Assembly: GCF_024703995.1 (NCBI RefSeq)
Contig: NZ_JAMXQV010000006.1
Coordinates: 124,001-188,000 of the forward strand
Reading direction: 5' to 3'
Origin: Amycolatopsis iheyensis
GTDB taxonomy: Bacteria > Actinomycetota > Actinomycetes > Mycobacteriales > Pseudonocardiaceae
Length of the DNA: 64,000 nucleotides
Part shown: one piece after another, positions 24,086 through 32,490 of the stretch
Position numbering within the stretch: position 1 is the stretch's first letter
How the letters are laid out: each line of letters begins with the position of its first letter
Position numbers and translations under genes: made by a program
The notes under the pieces: generated by a model
The model's database searches: none
Seen by the model: only the letters and a program-made list of their open reading frames with translations
What the model was told of the DNA's origin: nothing

Positions 24086-24175
24086 GAGGACATCCTACGT
24101 CATACGTCCAGAAGGGTTGACCAGCACGCGAAGCCATCCTAGGCTCACGCCGGTCATAGGACGTCCCATGTCCTA
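24086..24175. promoter_or_regulatory. Divergent promoter region with GntR-type dyads
   Basis: The clearest dyad is TAGGACGTCCCATGTCCTA (24157-24175), with 6-bp arms TAGGAC and GTCCTA around 7 bases. A related half-site AGGACAT followed by ATACGTCC lies near 24087-24110. Both sit between the FadR-type gene and the transporter operon, as expected for autoregulated divergent control. Confidence 0.55.
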
Positions 24176-24201
24176 CCGTTCGGAGCCAGCCGGAGACACC
24201 G

Positions 24202-25797
24202 ATGTCCCAGAGCCCGTCGCTCAGCCGCCGCCAGTTGCTGCGCTACACCACCTTCGCCGGGGCGGCCATGGCGTTCCCGACCGTGCTCGCCGCGTGCGGC
24301 GGGCCGTCGTCCACCAACAAGACCGGCAGCTCGGCGGGCTCGCTGACCGCCGTGATCGGCTACGGCAACAACCAGTCGTGGGACCCGCTGCAGACCGCGT
24401 CCGCGTTCTCGATGGCCGCGATCCTGCACTGCTACGAGTCCCTCGTGGAGGGTGACCCGGTCACCCGCGCGCCGTTCCCGGGCCTGGCGAAAGCGCTACC
24501 CGACGCGAGCGGCACCAGCCTGAAGTTCGACCTCCGCGACGGCGCGAAGTGGCACGACGGTCAGCCGGTGGTCGCCGACGACGTCGTCTTCACCTACGCG
24601 CGGGCGCTGGACGAGAAGGAAAACGTCCTCATCCACAGCTTCTTCTCCACCTGGCTGAAGGAAGTCCGCAAGACCGGCGAGCGTTCGGTCGAGTTCGTGC
24701 TCAAGTTCCCCTTCCCGTACGCGCTGCAGCGGATCCAGTGCTGCAAGATCCTCCCGAAGCACGTCTACGAGGGCAAGTGGGCCGACGCCGCGGCGGGCAA
24801 GGTCGTCGGGTCCGGCCCGTACAAGGTCGTCGAGCAGGCGCCGCTGAGCCACACCGGCTTCGAGAAGTTCGCGGACTACAACGGCCCGCGCCCGGCCGCC
24901 TACGACAAGATGCTGTGGAAGTCCATCGTGGACTCCGCCCCGCGCGTCGCCGCCATCTCCGGCGCCAAGCCCGACGCGCAGATCGCCGAGAACATCCCGG
25001 CGGCCAACGCCGAGCAGCTGCGCAAGGCCGGCCGCACGGTCGAGTTCGCCGACGGCGGCAACAACCTCTTCCTGCTCTTCAACACCGCGCACGCGCCGTT
25101 CGACAAGAACCTCGTGCGCCAGGCACTGCACTACGCCATCGACAAGAACAAGATGATCGAGATCGGCCTGAAGGGCGCCGGCTCGCCCGGGACGTCGTTC
25201 ATCAACCCGAAGCTCCCGTCGTCGCAGCCCGCGTCGCAGGACTTCGCCTACAACCCCGAAAAGGCGAAACAGCTGCTGCAGCAGGCCGGCGTCAGCGGCC
25301 TCAAAGTCACGCTGTCCACGACGAACACCTCGCTGGTCGCCGACTGCGTCAAGGTGATCAAGGAGGGCTGGGACGCGATCGGCGTCCAGACCACTTTGGA
25401 CTCCCAGGACACCAAGGCGCTGTTTTCCAAGCTGGACGCGGGCACCGACTTCCAGGTCGTCGCCACGACCAACAACCCCATGCAGTTCGGCAACGACCCC
25501 GACCTGCTCATCCGCTACTACTACGACGCGAAGTCGCTCCTCACGAGCAAGTACGCCCGCTTCACCGGCCCGGACGCGCAGGCGCTGCTCGCGCTGCAGG
25601 ACCAGGCCGCGGCCGAAACCGACGAGGGCAAGCGGACCGCGTTGAACAAGCAGCTGCTCGACCGGATCTCCGAGCAGGCCGTGATCTACCCGGTCGTGTT
25701 CACCCAGCTCGGCACGGCGTGGGACCCGAAGGCGATTTCCGGCGTGCGTGCCCAGGGTTACCCGGGCATCTACCTGAACCAGGCGAAGCCGGTCTAA
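24202..25797 (+). CDS. Dpp-type ABC transporter substrate-binding lipoprotein
   Basis: A 531-residue family-5 solute-binding protein. The N-terminus has a twin-arginine-like SRRQLLR and a lipobox LAAC (Cys near residue 33), so it is exported and anchored outside the membrane. GGAG 6 bases upstream supports ATG 24202. The mature part holds LKFDLRDGAKWHDGQPVVADDVVFTY and VRQALHYAIDKNKMIE, diagnostic of peptide/nickel-type binding proteins. Such proteins bind peptides, sugars or, in the SatABCD system, sialic acid. The downstream sialidase, lyase and beta-galactosidase suggest that this one binds sialic acid or a sialylated sugar. Confidence 0.9.
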   Translation: MSQSPSLSRRQLLRYTTFAGAAMAFPTVLAACGGPSSTNKTGSSAGSLTAVIGYGNNQSWDPLQTASAFSMAAILHCYESLVEGDPVTRAPFPGLAKALPDASGTSLKFDLRDGAKWHDGQPVVADDVVFTYARALDEKENVLIHSFFSTWLKEVRKTGERSVEFVLKFPFPYALQRIQCCKILPKHVYEGKWADAAAGKVVGSGPYKVVEQAPLSHTGFEKFADYNGPRPAAYDKMLWKSIVDSAPRVAAISGAKPDAQIAENIPAANAEQLRKAGRTVEFADGGNNLFLLFNTAHAPFDKNLVRQALHYAIDKNKMIEIGLKGAGSPGTSFINPKLPSSQPASQDFAYNPEKAKQLLQQAGVSGLKVTLSTTNTSLVADCVKVIKEGWDAIGVQTTLDSQDTKALFSKLDAGTDFQVVATTNNPMQFGNDPDLLIRYYYDAKSLLTSKYARFTGPDAQALLALQDQAAAETDEGKRTALNKQLLDRISEQAVIYPVVFTQLGTAWDPKAISGVRAQGYPGIYLNQAKPV

Positions 25798-25808
25798 GAG
25801 GAGAACCC

Positions 25809-26768
25809 GTGGCCGTCGTCGTGCGGATGCTGCTGAGCCGCATCCTCGCCCTGATCCCGCTGCTGCTCGGCGTGATCCTGTTCGTGTTCATCGTGATGCG
25901 GTTCGCGCCGACCGACCCGGCGCTCGCCGCGTTCGACGGCGCGAACGCCACCGCCGAGCAGCTGCAGCAGTTCCGGCTCGAGAACGGGCTGCTGGACCCG
26001 TTGCCGCTGCAGTACGTCCACTTCGTCTGGCACCTGGTCCAGGGTGACTGGGGCACCAGCGTGATCACCAAGCAGCCGGTCGGCGAGACCATCGCCACCG
26101 CGTTGCCGCTGACCGTGCAGCTGACCCTGCTCGGGCTGGTCATCGCGCTGGTGACGTCCCTGGTCCTCGGCGTGACGTCGGCGCTGTTCCGCGACCGCTG
26201 GCCGGACAAGGCGATCCGGATCGTCACCCTGGCCGGGGTCGCCGCGCCGGCGTTCTGGGTCGCGCTGCTGCTGGTGCAGTGGCTGGCCGTCGGCCAGGGC
26301 CTGTTCCCGACCAGCGGGTACGTCAGCCCGGCCGACTCCTTCGGCGGCTGGCTGAACTCGCTGACGCTGCCCGCGGTCGCCCTGGCGCTGCCGGTGGCCG
26401 CGCAGCTGACCCGGGTGATCCGGACGTCGATGGTCGAAGAGCTGGACAAGGACTACGTCCGCACCGCGCGCGGCGGCGGCCTGCCGCCGGTGGTCGTGGT
26501 CGGGCGCAACGTGCTGCGCAACGCGCTCGTCACCCCGCTGACCGTGCTCGGCCTGCGGGTCGGCTACCTGCTGGGCGGCGCCGTCGTCATCGAGACGATG
26601 TTCGCGCTGCCGGGGATGGGGCAGAACATGATCCAGGCCGTCAAGGACGGCGACACGGCCAAGGTGCAGGGCTTCGTGATCACCATCGCGATCGGGTTCG
26701 TCCTGGTCAACCTGATCGTCGACGTCCTGTACCTGATCGCCAACCCGCGCCTGCGGAGCCACGCGTGA
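25809..26768 (+). CDS. Dpp-type ABC transporter permease (DppB-like)
   Basis: A 319-residue membrane permease with six helices and the EAA loop (SMVEELDKDYVRTARGGGLPPVVVVGRNVLRNAL). The start is GTG 25809, with GAGGAG 6 bases upstream and 11 bases after the binding-protein stop. The N-terminal MLLSRILALIPLLLGVILFVFIVMR is typical of DppB/OppB. It pairs with the permease half of the next gene to form the membrane channel. The stop overlaps the next start (GTGA). Confidence 0.9.
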   Translation: MAVVVRMLLSRILALIPLLLGVILFVFIVMRFAPTDPALAAFDGANATAEQLQQFRLENGLLDPLPLQYVHFVWHLVQGDWGTSVITKQPVGETIATALPLTVQLTLLGLVIALVTSLVLGVTSALFRDRWPDKAIRIVTLAGVAAPAFWVALLLVQWLAVGQGLFPTSGYVSPADSFGGWLNSLTLPAVALALPVAAQLTRVIRTSMVEELDKDYVRTARGGGLPPVVVVGRNVLRNALVTPLTVLGLRVGYLLGGAVVIETMFALPGMGQNMIQAVKDGDTAKVQGFVITIAIGFVLVNLIVDVLYLIANPRLRSHA

Positions 26769-28669
26769 GGCGCCTGCGCGGGTCGTGGCCCGCTCTCGCG
26801 ATCCTCGGCGTGCTGGTGCTGGTCGCCATCGTCGGCACGCTCGTGGCCACGCACAACCCGGACGCGCTGAGCACCGACACCGGCGGCCCGAGCGGCGAGC
26901 ACTGGTTCGGCACCGACACCTCCGGACGCGACATCTTCTCCCGGCTCGTCGCCGGCACGCGCTGGTCGCTGGCCATCGGCCTGGGGGCGGTGGCGCTCGC
27001 GCTCGTGTCGGGGGCGGTGATCGGGTCGTTCGCCGCGACCTCGCACCGCCGGGTGGACGCGGTGATCATGCGCGTGCTCGACGTCATCATGGCCTTCCCC
27101 GGTATCGCGCTGGCCGCGGTGCTGGTGGCGGTGTTCGGGCACGGGATCCTGGTGCTGATCCTCGCCATCGGGTTCCTGAACATGCCGCCGGTGGCCCGGG
27201 TGATCCGGGCGAACGTGCTCGCGCAGTACGGCGAGGACTACGTCGCCGCGGAACGGGTCATCGGCGCACGGCGGTTCTTCGTGCTGACCCGCCACGTCGC
27301 GATCAACTGCGCCGCCCCGATCCTGGTCTACTGCACGGTGACGGTGGCCGACGCGATCGTCTTCGAGGCGTCGCTGTCGTTCATCGGCGCCGGCATCCAG
27401 CCCCCGGACCCGTCGTGGGGCTCGGTGCTCTCCGACGGCAAGGACATGGTGCTCACCGGCGGCTGGTGGGCGACGTTGTTCCCCGGCCTGCTCATCCTGA
27501 TCACCGTGCTGGCGCTGAACATCCTGTCGGAGCGCATCTCCGATGCCTGGGCGGCGCCCTCGGCCCGCGCGGTCAAGGCGGCCGAAGTCGCGAAGGCCGT
27601 CGAAGCCCGCGACGACGCCGACACCGCGCCGGTCCTGCCGATCGCCGGCCTGCGGGAGGCGGGGGAGCGGCTGGCCCGCACCGCCCGGTCCCTCGACCAC
27701 CGCGAGACGGTCCTGGAGGTCGACCGGCTGAGGATCGCCTTCCCCGGCCGCCACGAGGGCGTCGACGTCGTCGACGGCGTCTCGTTCAGCGTCCGCGCCG
27801 GTGAAGTGCTCGGCCTGATCGGCGAATCCGGCTGCGGCAAGACGCTCACCGCGTTGGCCATCCTCGGTCTGGAGCCGGCGGGCGCCCAGGTGTCCGGCCA
27901 GATCCGGTTCGCCCAGCGCGACCTGCTCGCGTTGCGCGCGAGTGAGCGGCGGCGGCACCTCGGCCACGACATCGCGATGATCTACCAGGACGCGCTCAGC
28001 TCGCTCAACCCGGCGATGACCATCAACGCCCAGCTCAAGCAGTTCACCCGCCGCGGCGGCACCCGCACCCCGGCGGAGCTGCTCGAGCTGGTCAACCTCG
28101 ACCCGGAACGCATGCTGCGGTCCTACCCGCACGAGCTGTCCGGCGGGCAGCGCCAGCGCGTGCTGATCGCGATGGCGCTCTCGCGGGACCCGAAGCTGAT
28201 CGTCGCCGACGAGCCGACAACCGCCCTCGACGTCACCGTGCAGGCCCAGATCATGGCGCTGTTGCTGCGGCTGCAGGAGGAGCTGGGTTTCGCGCTCATC
28301 CTCGTCTCGCACGACCTCGCGCTGGTGTCCGAGATCGCCGACCGCGTCGTCGTGATGTACGGCGGCCAGGTCGCGGAGCTGGGCACCACCGCCGAGGTCG
28401 TCGGCTCGCCGCGGCACCACTACACCCGCGGGCTCCTCAGTGCGGTGCTGTCGCTGGAAGAGAACGAAGCCCGCCTGACGCAGATCAAGGGCGTCGTCCC
28501 GGCACCGGCCGAGTTCCCGGCGGGCTGCCGGTTCGCCGACCGCTGCCCCGCCGCACGCGCCAAGTGCCACGACGAAACCCCGGTCCGCTTCGGCGAACCG
28601 GTCGACCACCTGGTCGCCTGCCACTTCCCGGCGGTCGACATCGCGCGTGAGAAGGAGGCGACGGCGTGA
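26765..28669 (+). CDS. Fused ABC permease (DppC) and ATPase (DppD)
   Basis: A 634-residue fusion. Residues 1-270 are a DppC-type permease with the EAA loop (VLAQYGEDYVAAERVIGARRFFVLTRHV). A linker of about 50 residues follows. Residues 320-630 are the ATPase: Walker A GESGCGKT, signature LSGGQRQR, Walker B LIVADEPTTALD, and an H-loop SHDLALV. A C-terminal Cys-rich tail (CRFADRCPAARAKC) matches the peptide-type ATPases. Translation starts at GTG inside the previous stop. The fusion fixes a 1:1 permease:ATPase ratio and is found in some actinobacteria. The reading frame is continuous, so it is not a sequencing artefact. Confidence 0.9.
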   Translation: MRRLRGSWPALAILGVLVLVAIVGTLVATHNPDALSTDTGGPSGEHWFGTDTSGRDIFSRLVAGTRWSLAIGLGAVALALVSGAVIGSFAATSHRRVDAVIMRVLDVIMAFPGIALAAVLVAVFGHGILVLILAIGFLNMPPVARVIRANVLAQYGEDYVAAERVIGARRFFVLTRHVAINCAAPILVYCTVTVADAIVFEASLSFIGAGIQPPDPSWGSVLSDGKDMVLTGGWWATLFPGLLILITVLALNILSERISDAWAAPSARAVKAAEVAKAVEARDDADTAPVLPIAGLREAGERLARTARSLDHRETVLEVDRLRIAFPGRHEGVDVVDGVSFSVRAGEVLGLIGESGCGKTLTALAILGLEPAGAQVSGQIRFAQRDLLALRASERRRHLGHDIAMIYQDALSSLNPAMTINAQLKQFTRRGGTRTPAELLELVNLDPERMLRSYPHELSGGQRQRVLIAMALSRDPKLIVADEPTTALDVTVQAQIMALLLRLQEELGFALILVSHDLALVSEIADRVVVMYGGQVAELGTTAEVVGSPRHHYTRGLLSAVLSLEENEARLTQIKGVVPAPAEFPAGCRFADRCPAARAKCHDETPVRFGEPVDHLVACHFPAVDIAREKEATA

Positions 28670-29604
28670 ACCTCCTCGAGGTCGACGGCGTCCACGTCGT
28701 CCACAAGATCCGCGGCCGCGGCCTGTTCGGGCACCAGCAGGTGTACGCCCTGACCGACGCCCACCTGGTCGTGAACCCGGGCGAGACGATCGGCGTCGTC
28801 GGCGAGTCCGGCTGCGGGAAGTCCACCCTGGCCAAGGTGATCGTCGGGCTGCAGCGCCCGACCGCCGGGTCCGTGCGGTTCCGCGGCGAACCCTTGGCGT
28901 CGGGACGCGAGGTCGGCATGGTCTTCCAGGACCCGTCGACCGCGCTGAACCGGCGGCTCGCCGTCGCCAAGATCATCCGCGACCCCCTGGACGTCCACCA
29001 CGTCGGGACGCCGGCCGAGCGCGACGACCGCGTCCGCGAGCTGATGTCGCTGGTCGGGCTGCCGACCAGCGTCGCCGACGCGGTGCCGGGCCAGCTCTCC
29101 GGCGGTCAGCGCCAGCGCGTCGCCATCGCGCGGGCACTGGCCCTGCGGCCCGCGCTGCTGGTCGCCGACGAACCGACGTCCGCCCTGGACGTCTCGGTCC
29201 GCGCCCAGATCCTCAACCTGCTGCTCGACCTGCGCGAACAGCTGGAACTGGCGATGGTGTTCGTCTCCCACGACATCCAGACCGTGTCGAAGATGAGCGA
29301 CCGGATCATCACGATGTACCTGGGCCGGATCGTCGAAGAGGCTCCGGTGGGGGCGCGGGCCCGCCACCCCTACACGCGGGCGCTGTTCTCCGCGACACCG
29401 AGCCTGCTGCACCCGGTCGAGCCGATCGTGCTCACCGGCCCGGTGCCCTCGGCGACCAACCCGCCGAGCGGCTGCCCGTTCCGCACCCGCTGTCCGAAGG
29501 CCACCGACGAGTGCGCGGCCGAGCTGCCGCCCCTCGCCGCGGCCGAGGGCGGGCACACCTACCGCTGCATCCACCCCGAGATCCCCACCGAAGTGAGCGC
29601 CTGA
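28666..29604 (+). CDS. Dpp-type ABC transporter ATPase (DppF-like)
   Basis: A 312-residue ATPase: Walker A GESGCGKSTLAK, signature LSGGQRQRVAIARALA, Walker B LLVADEPTSALD, H-loop SHDIQTV, and the Cys-rich C-terminus (CPFRTRCPKATDEC) of oligopeptide-type ATPases. It starts at GTG 28666 overlapping the fusion gene stop (GTGA), and its own stop overlaps the lyase start (TGATG). With the fusion it gives the two ATPase subunits of one importer. Confidence 0.92.
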   Translation: MNLLEVDGVHVVHKIRGRGLFGHQQVYALTDAHLVVNPGETIGVVGESGCGKSTLAKVIVGLQRPTAGSVRFRGEPLASGREVGMVFQDPSTALNRRLAVAKIIRDPLDVHHVGTPAERDDRVRELMSLVGLPTSVADAVPGQLSGGQRQRVAIARALALRPALLVADEPTSALDVSVRAQILNLLLDLREQLELAMVFVSHDIQTVSKMSDRIITMYLGRIVEEAPVGARARHPYTRALFSATPSLLHPVEPIVLTGPVPSATNPPSGCPFRTRCPKATDECAAELPPLAAAEGGHTYRCIHPEIPTEVSA

Positions 29605-30527
29605 TGCCGAAGTTCGCCGGAATCGTCCCCCCGCTGTGCACGCCGTTCAACGACGACTTCAGCGTGGACACCGACTCGCTGCGGCGGCACGTCGAAGTCC
29701 AGCTCGACGCCGGCGTGCACGGCGTCTTCGTCCTCGGCTCCTCCAGCGAGGTCGCGTTCCTGCCCGACGCGCAGCGGCGCGTGGTCGTCGAAACGACCGT
29801 CGACCAGGTCGCCGGGCGCGTCCCGGTGCTCGTCGGCTGTATCGACATGACGACTCTGCGGGTCGCCGAGCACATCAAGGCCGCCGAAGCCGCCGGGGCC
29901 GACGCCGTCGTCGTCACCGCGCCGTACTACACGCGGACGCACGTGGCCGAGATCGACCGGCACTTCCGGCTGTTGCGTGACCGCACGTCGCTGCCGATCG
30001 TGGCCTACGACATCCCGGTCGCGGTGCACACGAAGCTCGACGGCGGCATGGTCCTCGACCTGGCCGCCGACGGCGTCCTCGCCGCACTGAAGGACTCCAG
30101 CGGCGACGAGGCGTCCTTCCGCGCGGTGCTGCTGGGCAAGCGCGACCGCGGCCTCGACGACTTCGCCGTGTTCACCGGCTCGGAGCTGGTGGTCGACGCC
30201 GCGCTGGCGATGGGCGCCGACGGCGCGGTGCCGGGCCTCGGCAACGTCGACCCGGTCGGGTACGTGCTCATCCACGACCACTTCAAGTCCGGCAACCTGG
30301 CCGCGGCCCGCCGGGAGCAGGAACGCCTGATGAAGCTGTTCTCGATCACGGCCGTCGCGCCGCCGAGCCGGATGGGCCGCGGCTCGGCCGGGCTCGGCGC
30401 CTTCAAGGCCGCGATGAAGATGCGCGGGTTCATCGACAACGCTGTCATGGCGCCCCCGCAGCTGCCGCTGGACGACGAGGAGCTGCTGCGGATCAAGGAA
30501 AAGCTCGCCGAAGCGGGCCTGCTCTGA
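29604..30527 (+). CDS. DapA/NanA-family aldolase, likely N-acetylneuraminate lyase-type
   Basis: A 307-residue (beta/alpha)8 class I aldolase. The Schiff-base lysine is Lys163 in LAALKDSSGD, and the catalytic Tyr135 is in VAYDIPV. The carboxylate-binding loop is GSSSE (45-49) where NanA enzymes have GSTGE and DapA GTTGE, so the substrate could be sialic acid or another 2-keto-3-deoxy acid. It lies between a transporter and a GH42/sialidase pair, all overlapped, which points to cleavage of sialic acid to ManNAc and pyruvate. The ManNAc kinase and epimerase are not in the window. Confidence 0.8.
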   Translation: MPKFAGIVPPLCTPFNDDFSVDTDSLRRHVEVQLDAGVHGVFVLGSSSEVAFLPDAQRRVVVETTVDQVAGRVPVLVGCIDMTTLRVAEHIKAAEAAGADAVVVTAPYYTRTHVAEIDRHFRLLRDRTSLPIVAYDIPVAVHTKLDGGMVLDLAADGVLAALKDSSGDEASFRAVLLGKRDRGLDDFAVFTGSELVVDAALAMGADGAVPGLGNVDPVGYVLIHDHFKSGNLAAARREQERLMKLFSITAVAPPSRMGRGSAGLGAFKAAMKMRGFIDNAVMAPPQLPLDDEELLRIKEKLAEAGLL

Positions 30528-32488
30528 TGATCCGCTACGGCGCCGACTACAACCCCGAGCACTGGTCCGAAGAGGTCCGCCGCGAGGACCTGAAGCTGAT
30601 GGCCGAAGCGGGCGTCACGATGGTGACGGCCGGGATCTACTCGTGGGCGGCCGTCGAACCGCGGCCGGGGGAGTACGACTTCGGGTGGTTCGACGACGTC
30701 ATGAACGGCCTCGCGGGGGCCGGTGTCCAGGTGTGCCTGGCGACGATGACCGCGTCACCGCCGGCCTGGCTGTCCCACGCGCACCCGGAGATCCTGCCGG
30801 TGCGCGCCGACGGCGTCCGGCTCTCACCCGGGGCGCGCCAGCAGTTCTGCCCGTCGAGCCCGGTCTACCGGGCCCACGCCGAACGGCTGGTCACGGAGCT
30901 CGCCACGCGGTACGCGGGGCACCCGGCCCTGGCGATGTGGCACATCGGCAACGAGTTCGGCTGCCACATCCGCGCCTGCTACTGCGACGTCTCGGCCGAC
31001 GACTTCCGCCGGTGGCTACGCGAGCGCTACGGCACGCTGGAAGCGTTGAACACCGCGTGGACCACGACGTTCTGGTCCCAGCACTACTCGTCGTGGGAGG
31101 AGATCCTGCCGCCGCGCGTGGCGCCGACGTTCCCGAACCCCGCGCAGCAGCTGGACTTCCACCGGTTCTCCTCCGACGCCGCGCTCGGCTGCTACCTGAC
31201 CGAGCAGCGGGTGCTGCGCCGCGTCACGCCGGACATCCCGGTGACCACGAACTTCGTCGGGCTGGTGCAGAAAGCCCTCGACTGGCACACCTGGACGCCG
31301 CACGAGGACGTCGTCAGCCTCGACTCCTACCCGGACCCGTTCGACCCGCGGGCCCACGTCGAAGCCGCGTTCGCCTACGACCTCGTCCGGTCCACGAAGG
31401 ACCAGCCGTGGCTGCTGCTGGAGCAGGCGCCGAGCGCGGTGAACTGGCGGCCGCGCAACAGCCCCAAACCCCCGGGCGCGATGCGCCTCGGCAGCTGGCA
31501 GGCGATCGCCCAGGGCGCCGACGCCGTCTTGTTCTTCCAGTGGCGGCAGACCAGCGGCGGCGCGGAGAAGTTCCACTCCGCGATGGTCCCGCACGGCGGC
31601 CGCGACACCCGGACGTTCCGGGAGACTTCCGCGCTGGGCCAGGAGCTGGCGCGGGTGCCCGAGCTGGCCGGGACAACCGTGCGGGCCGACGTCGCGCTGC
31701 TGCACGACTGGCCGAGCTGGTGGGGACTGGAGCTGGACTCGCACCCGGCTCAGCTCGACCAGCTCGAGACGCACCTCGCGCACTACGGGCCGTTGTTCGA
31801 CGCCAACATCACCTGCGATGTCGTGCATCCTTCGAGGGATCTCTCGCGGTACAAGCTGGTGGTCGTGCCCAACCTGTATCTCCTGGAGCAGGCTTCGGCG
31901 GACAACTTGCGTGCCTACGTCGCCGGTGGCGGGCACCTGGTCGTGTCGTACTTCAGCGGCATCGTCGACGGCTGCGACCGCGCGTACCTCGGCGGGCATC
32001 CCGCGCCTCTGCGGGAGATCCTCGGCTTGCGGGTGGACGAGTTCTGGCCACTCGACGGTTCCGTTCCGCTCGATTTCGCCGATGGCTCGACGGATACCGG
32101 GACCAGCTGGGCCGAGTGGATCGAAACCGAAGGCGCCTCGACGATCGCGACGTTCGCCTCGGGTGAGCTGGCCGGGCGGCCGGCGATCACGCGTCATGCG
32201 TTCGGCGACGGTGTCGCCTGGTACGTCGGGACACGGCCGGAGCTGGCTCCGCTGCTCGGCCGTGTGTGCGCGGAAGCCGGGGTGAGGCCGGTGCTCGAGG
32301 CCCCGCCGGGTGTGCAGGCGATCGTCCGGCACGGCGAAGAAAGCGCTTACCTCCTGTTGCTCAACCACGGCACCGAGCCGGTCACCGTCGACCTGCCGCA
32401 GCCGATGCCGGACCTGCTGACCGACCCGTCGCGGGCCGTCGGTGCGGTGCGGCTCGAACCGCGAGGTGTCGCCGTCCTGAAGGGATGA
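30527..32488 (+). CDS. GH42 beta-galactosidase
   Basis: A 653-residue glycoside hydrolase: an A-domain TIM barrel with acid/base Glu143 in WHIGNEFG and nucleophile Glu299 in LLLEQAPS, then a beta-sandwich B/C part. Cys residues near CHIRACYC would bind zinc, as in many GH42 enzymes. It lacks a signal peptide, so it acts in the cytoplasm on an imported galactoside. The ATG overlaps the lyase stop (TGATG). Together with the secreted sialidase it would remove galactose from desialylated oligosaccharides. Linkage specificity is not visible. Confidence 0.9.
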   Translation: MIRYGADYNPEHWSEEVRREDLKLMAEAGVTMVTAGIYSWAAVEPRPGEYDFGWFDDVMNGLAGAGVQVCLATMTASPPAWLSHAHPEILPVRADGVRLSPGARQQFCPSSPVYRAHAERLVTELATRYAGHPALAMWHIGNEFGCHIRACYCDVSADDFRRWLRERYGTLEALNTAWTTTFWSQHYSSWEEILPPRVAPTFPNPAQQLDFHRFSSDAALGCYLTEQRVLRRVTPDIPVTTNFVGLVQKALDWHTWTPHEDVVSLDSYPDPFDPRAHVEAAFAYDLVRSTKDQPWLLLEQAPSAVNWRPRNSPKPPGAMRLGSWQAIAQGADAVLFFQWRQTSGGAEKFHSAMVPHGGRDTRTFRETSALGQELARVPELAGTTVRADVALLHDWPSWWGLELDSHPAQLDQLETHLAHYGPLFDANITCDVVHPSRDLSRYKLVVVPNLYLLEQASADNLRAYVAGGGHLVVSYFSGIVDGCDRAYLGGHPAPLREILGLRVDEFWPLDGSVPLDFADGSTDTGTSWAEWIETEGASTIATFASGELAGRPAITRHAFGDGVAWYVGTRPELAPLLGRVCAEAGVRPVLEAPPGVQAIVRHGEESAYLLLLNHGTEPVTVDLPQPMPDLLTDPSRAVGAVRLEPRGVAVLKG

Positions 32489-32490
32489 GA

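Noticed and set aside
26564..28624. Long minus-strand open frame opposite the permease-ATPase fusion
   Set aside because: No domain motif and low-complexity composition; the opposite strand carries complete ABC transporter motifs.
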